Assembly: GCA_965153455.1 (NCBI GenBank)
Contig: OZ234498.1
Coordinates: 13,454,001-13,518,000 of the forward strand
Origin: Sphagnum compactum
Taxonomy: Eukaryota > Bryophyta > Sphagnopsida > Sphagnales
DNA: 64,000 nt
Direction: 5' to 3'
Each line of letters opens with the position of its first letter. Position 1 is the first letter of the stretch. Positions 59,601 to 64,000 of the stretch are shown here, piece by piece. The translations under genes were made by a program, and so were the position numbers. The notes beneath the pieces were generated by a model, which was not told the DNA's origin, made no database searches, and saw only the letters and a program-made list of their open reading frames with translations.

Positions 59601-62174
59601 TGGCCTTTCTTTTGTTGCCAGGATGCAAAATTTCGCCCAAAAAACGAAAAAGCTGGTCTGGCAGGTGGACCTATACTAATTGTACTCTTTTGTCAACAAG
59701 TAGAAAGAGGGAAAACACATGCACACCTCCCTGTGATGACAACGTCAAAGTATGAAAGCCATTCGTCATCGCGTGGTATGCCACCCTCAGTACCACACTT
59801 GCCATTCAAGAAGTTCATTACCACATGCGTGTAGTCCCATAGGCTGCAACACTTGTTGAGAATACGTATCAGCATTTTAATAGGTTTAATTCCACCCATT
59901 GTGTTATTCGAAACCCTAAAGCCCTAATAAGTATGTCCCTGGTATAGAATGAATGGTGAGGCAAATTCCACTCTTCAACCCTGTCAATTTATAATCCACT
60001 TTCAACAATGTCACACACAAGAAGAAGAGAGACTGACCTGTTGGTGACTAAGAAGGTCATGCGCCCAGATTGCTTAAGCATCTTCAGCATGGGAAAAATA
60101 TGTGGATCTTGATGGATGTACCTGCAGGGGAAAAGATGAGTGGAAAAAGAAGAGTCTGAACCCAATAATAGCTTGGCCAAAAATAATAAATTTTCATTTA
60201 GACAACTGAAAGCCATATTGACAAACCGACAAAAGGGAGAAGATTTTGGGATTATTACATGCCAGGGTTATGAGCAACTGCCTGCTTCAAAGTGCCATCA
60301 CGATGACATAAGTCCACAGCCTCCCTCACATGCTTATATATTTGGGCATAGCTGCAAAACAGTCCACTGGGACCATAAGACCTTAGAATGTTCTAAACCT
60401 TACATCTGTATACAAATTATGGAAAGCTTTTTTTACTCATATGCCATTGAGTGATGCCCCCTAAACCCTAAACCCTAAAACCTTATAGTGCCAAATACTT
60501 GTATGAGGGGAAATGAAGATTCATGTGGTACATAGACATTATCAAGTAAGCAAATATATGAGAGAGAGGAAAAAAAAAACAAAGGGAACTTTGTGATGTC
60601 AACTGGGATACTGATGAGGACCACACTCATAACGAATTTTATCCGGGAAGGCATCTCGAAAGTCAACAAGCTGCATGAAAAGATAGGCTTCTGCAAGTGA
60701 AAAGAGGGTGTCGATAAGAGCATAGTCAGGTTCATCGTAAGAATCTCGGGACAGCGTGTTGCAGTAAGTTGCATGTCGCTCTTCCCTGGACAACTCACGG
60801 AATCCATGGTATGCCACCTTCACATACTTGTGCCGATCCATCTGCCATCCATCCATCAATCCACTTGAGAGCACTAGTGCCACATTATTCAAAAATACAC
60901 GCACCCATGAATGGATGGATGACGCTTACCAAAACACACTCTTGACCAACAGCCCATTTTTTCTGTTCAGCACTTTCAATCATCAATCAGTCAGCACCTC
61001 CAGGATTGCATTTTTCTCTGGATGGTTTTATCATTTCACAGCTGCAAAATCATCTAGAAACTGAGGATGTGGCAAATTGGTGAAAACCAGAGATTTGCAA
61101 GTCTATTTCAGTGCCAAGCAATAGTACTAGTAGTCCCCACCTTGAGAATGCAACCTCGTTTCTTATCAAGAACAAGTCCCCTCACCATATACGTCCAATC
61201 AAACTGCCATTCCAATAACTGTAACACAAAGAGATCAGATACCCATTTGATCAAACACCCATTATTCACCTTCACCATTACAATGTGCTTCTTGCAATTT
61301 TAAGGAAAGAACAGCAGATTGAAGTCCTTGAAATATTTCACTAAACAATCATGATTTAAAAGGAAGGATACAAATTCAAGCAAAGTTTATGGGCCCATTA
61401 CATGCATATGGGACCAAGGAAAGAGGCTTGACATTAGTATGGACTTGTAAACAGGGATGATACCTCTGTGGGGTATCCCAAGTCATAGACGAGTTTTCGG
61501 ACAGTGCCTGTATAAGCAATGCCCTCAAAAGTGCTGGCCTTGTACTGGGCAAGCGTGTAATCCATATCAAATCCCACAGCAACAATACTCTTCATGTTCA
61601 GTGATCGGTTGCAAAAGATTTGCTTCCGCAATTCAAGAGGGTTTAACCGCCCTGGGTTACTCCAAAGGGGTGGCTCACAATCCGCTATAAATTTTGTGCT
61701 ACTAATGTTCATGGGTGCAGTTTCCAACTGTGATGCACTCTCCTGTTTCTTTTCTGAAACTTCACTTGTCTCTGTGGTATCTGTCCCTGAATCAAACATT
61801 ATATGCAGTTCTTCATTGGCTCCTCTTGACATTTCATTATCAGGGAGGTGACTTGCAATTAGGTTTCCTTCCAAACCAGAAAAGTGACGCTGTTGTTGTA
61901 CTGTCCTACCCACTGGAGAGATGCCTCCTCCCAAAAACAGCTTCATTCTCTTTGGCCAAAACGGGAAAACCCTCTTTCTTGCCTGTACTACTTGTTCTTG
62001 CCGCCAGAAAGGAGTCAGGCTTGACAGAGATGATGTCAAAGAGACTGATGACCATGAAGAAAAAGGTGCAACATATGCAAAGCTTGTCAGCAAGGACTGC
62101 TGCAAGAGCTGGACAGTCGGAGTGGATATGGCAGCCAGCTTTGCATAGACTCCTGAAGGTGAAATTTCCAGCAT
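56676..62174 (-). CDS. HAD-superfamily IG 5'-nucleotidase (IMP/GMP type)
   Basis: Sixteen exons on the minus strand: 62174-61464, 61218-61141, 60841-60627, 60351-60259, 60121-60038, 59843-59727, 59306-59201, 59060-58989, 58871-58818, 58470-58413, 58222-58146, 58010-57940, 57809-57689, 57324-57265, 57056-56994, 56798-56676. Phases match throughout; 2103 bases give 700 residues. Introns are GT-AG except the eighth, GC-AG. The family dephosphorylates purine nucleoside monophosphates with Mg2+. Seen: FDMDYTLAQY (202-211; nucleophile Asp203 and Asp205), MTFLVTNSLWDYTHVV (motif II, Thr392), VITGSAKPAFF, GDHIYGDILRSKK (515-527), GWRTMLVVPELE, KIWGQLMKTGYQNSRF and VERFACLYTSHVTN. The 195 residues before the domain are Ser/Leu/Thr-rich at the start and could include an organelle transit peptide. 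TAA directly precedes the ATG. The exon 13 acceptor (AAG) is the least certain splice. Confidence 0.92.
58872..58988 (-). other. GC-AG intron 8 of the nucleotidase gene
   Basis: The exon ends TTCCAG and the intron begins GCAAGT, the usual sequence context of the rare GC donor class. The reading frame (QTNQVFQ then GGSVAHLH) is kept only with this donor. Confidence 0.75.
59395..59550 (+). repeat. TAGCCAAA repeat copy in nucleotidase intron
   Basis: TGTGGTCTAGTGATCATCCA, GGACTTAGCCATATTTGGCA and ATCTTGCTATAATTTGGCGA follow the family order. It lies within intron 6 (59307-59726) of the minus-strand gene, just after a C-run. Confidence 0.55.
60461..60482 (+). repeat. telomere-like CCCTAAA tract in an intron
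   Basis: Three CCCTAAA units and a partial one, inside the third intron (60352-60626) of the nucleotidase gene. Confidence 0.75.
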
Positions 62175-62969
62175 TTAGTTTCAATAAAAGAGTGGAAATC
62201 CAAAGAGATAACCCCACTCTAGACAAAATCTGGCACCTCCTCTTTCATATACAAAAGTAAAGTCCACATGGATAGTAAAAGAAAAAATATGCAACATGGT
62301 GTTTCCTCTGCATCTGATCAACTTTAACAAGACTGAACCTAGTGACAACACTTACCCATGGTTTCTGGCTTTCCTACAAGTCCTGTTGCTCTACAAAACA
62401 TGCACCTCCACACCTGGACATTATTTTTACACAGAACAAAAAGCCCATGATATCAAACTTGATGAAGCACCCATTAAGCAGAGAGCTATGGCATCATCAA
62501 GAAGTGCAGCCATCAGCACTGCCACATACTAGTAAAGCAGTGAAAATTAGAAACAATAGTCTGAGTCTTTCCATCTTTACCATCATCTCTTGAAGCTCAC
62601 AAATTTCCCAATTTCATGTCCATGTCCACAAATGTGCCAACAGTGTTCCAGGGGGAACCCCTTTCACTCTCCACCTGCTCTGAAAGATTGATCACCACAA
62701 GGACACAAATTCTATTTCAAATCTGCCAAGATCCCAGAGACCATTGAAGGACTCCTCTATTCTCTAAGATCATTGAAGGACAGACATTGTACATTCCTCA
62801 AAGACACAGCTCAGTTATTAGGATGCACTTTTTTCCTCTCTCTCTCTCAGACAAAAAAAATCCCATCTGATTAGGAACAATTTCTATTTACATAATGACT
62901 GTAAATTTTGCCTGTGTAATCTGACACACCTCCCAAGACAGAACATCTTGAACTTCACATTTCAAATTG

Positions 62970-63032
62970 CAGGAATCTTACAAAATGGAAGGTACTTGTT
63001 TTTCAGGTACTTTCCATTTCATAAGATTCCTG
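62970..63032. repeat. 29-bp hairpin
   Basis: CAGGAATCTTACAAAATGGA... at 62970-62998 is inverted at 63004-63032 with four differences, all transitions, and a five-base loop. The right arm is also the start of the 210-base tandem unit. Confidence 0.7.
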
Positions 63033-63411
63033 AAATTTAAAGAGTTCATCATGTTGGGGAAGGAACCCCTTTTTGGATCTTTCTGGATTTTTGGATTTTC
63101 AGGCCTAGCCTTGGGCTATCACCCATTGGCCGAGGCCCTTAAATCTAGGAAGACCCTCAAAGGGGTTCCTTCCACTATAAATTGCAGATACAAGAAATTT
63201 GATTTCCTGCTTTCAGGTACCTTCCATTTCTTAAGATTCCTGAAATTTAAAAAGTTCATCATCATGTTGGGGAAGGAACCCCTTTTTGGATTTTGGATTT
63301 TCAGGCCTTGCCTCAGAAAAATCACCCTTGGCCCCTTCAAATCCAGGAAGCCCCTTAAAGGAGTTCCTTCCCCCATACATTGCAGATACAAGAGATGTGA
63401 TTTCCTGTCGA
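63004..63411. repeat. 210-bp tandem duplication, two copies
   Basis: CAGGTAC(T/C)TTCCATTTC starts units at 63004 and 63214. Both contain ATGTTGGGGAAGGAACCCCT and end in ATTGCAGATACAAGA and TTTCCTG. It lies upstream of the minus-strand nucleotidase gene. The phase happens to stay open in one frame (62967-63452), but I see no protein family. Confidence 0.75.
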
Positions 63412-63419
63412 ACCCAAAG

Positions 63420-63600
63420 AGGAGGATGGTGGATCCATGGAAAAAACTTTAACTTCAGAAAAATCAACATCAAAGATAAGAAGAGGACGGTGGATCCACA
63501 GCAAGAACTTTTACTTCAGAAAAATCAACATCAAAGATAAGAAGAGGACGGTGGATCCACAGCAAGAACTTTTACTTCAGAAAATGAACATAAAAGATCG
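63420..63600. repeat. 61-62-bp tandem repeat, three copies
   Basis: GGTGGATCCA(T/C)... starts at 63427, 63489 and 63550, each followed by ACTTCAGAAAAATCAACATC. The period is not a multiple of three, which argues against coding. Confidence 0.8.
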
Positions 63601-64000
63601 CAAATTCAGCAGTCCCACCCAACTACCATCTTCTACTTCCATCATCATGAGCATGCAAACAGAATTCCACCAAAACAGAAACCAAAAAAGTTTGATCTAT
63701 AAACCAACCACCCACAGAGGGAAAAGTTGCACTCTAATGAGATGTAAGACGAAATTGGAGATGGGTAATGGAAGAAACCTCACCCTTCACCCCTCCTCAA
63801 TCTGGTTTCAGCTACCAATAATGCTCTGGTTGGTGAATGGAAATTGAGAGCAAAAGTTTTGGAGAATGCTCGACCCCGAAACTCTCCAGAAGAACAAACT
63901 CTCCATAAATTTGAGCAAACCCATTCAACCATAAAAGCATGAGAAGGTGATTCTCTGTTTTCCCCTTTGTGGCAAGGTTTCCGCAACATACCTTAAGGGT
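63600..64000. other. no gene resolved at window end
   Basis: Mixed sequence with short frames on both strands. It may include upstream leader exons of the minus-strand nucleotidase gene, which I could not define. Confidence 0.25.

Noticed and set aside
62967-63452. 161-codon ORF across the 210-bp repeats
   Set aside because: The frame stays open only because the 210-base period is a multiple of three; protein shows no family and consists of the repeat.

Overview
The window is nuclear DNA of a land plant. It carries an R2R3-MYB of the MYB44/77 type, a plant-type bZIP factor, an intron-rich HAD-type 5'-nucleotidase, a chromodomain Ty3/gypsy integrase and short tracts of the plant telomere motif CCCTAAA. 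The three host genes are widely spaced and separated by AT-rich, decayed transposon sequence. That suggests a large, repeat-laden genome; a fern, lycophyte or gymnosperm is my guess, and the sequence alone does not settle it.

Layout. 0-1.9 kb: A-rich low-complexity DNA and one unrecognised ORF. 1.97-4.37 kb: a GC-rich pogo/DDE_1-type DNA transposon with perfect terminal inverted repeats (TIRs), TA target duplication and a nearly intact transposase. 4.7-10.6 kb: a decayed Helentron (Helitron2-type) with OTU protease, Rep, PIF1 helicase and endonuclease domains. 10.6-16 kb: non-coding DNA with short dispersed repeats and foldbacks. 16.2-18.2 kb: the MYB gene (+). 21.8-29.4 kb: a second Helentron on the minus strand, split by a 4.7-kb relative of the first DNA transposon. 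31.8-33.2 kb: a degenerate minisatellite. 37.2-40.4 kb: a five-exon bZIP gene (-). 41-49.4 kb: dispersed repeats and a MITE. 49.4-54.7 kb: a composite Helitron containing tandem repeats, a 5'-truncated Ty3/gypsy chromovirus and a PIF1 helicase C-terminus. 56.7-62.2 kb: a 16-exon HAD-IG 5'-nucleotidase gene (-). 62.9-63.6 kb: a hairpin and two sets of tandem repeats upstream of that gene.

The host genes are two transcription factors and one metabolic enzyme, with no sign of forming a pathway or cluster. For both multi-exon genes the exons were worked out by hand: splice-site dinucleotides, phases and total lengths agree, giving 584 and 700 residues. The most informative structures are transposon nestings: a DNA transposon whose removal with one TA restores the Helentron reading frame, an internal inversion in that transposon's transposase, and a Helitron inserted at an A^T site within a copy of a local dispersed repeat. 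I found no CRISPR array, rRNA or organelle gene, and I could not search for tRNAs systematically.
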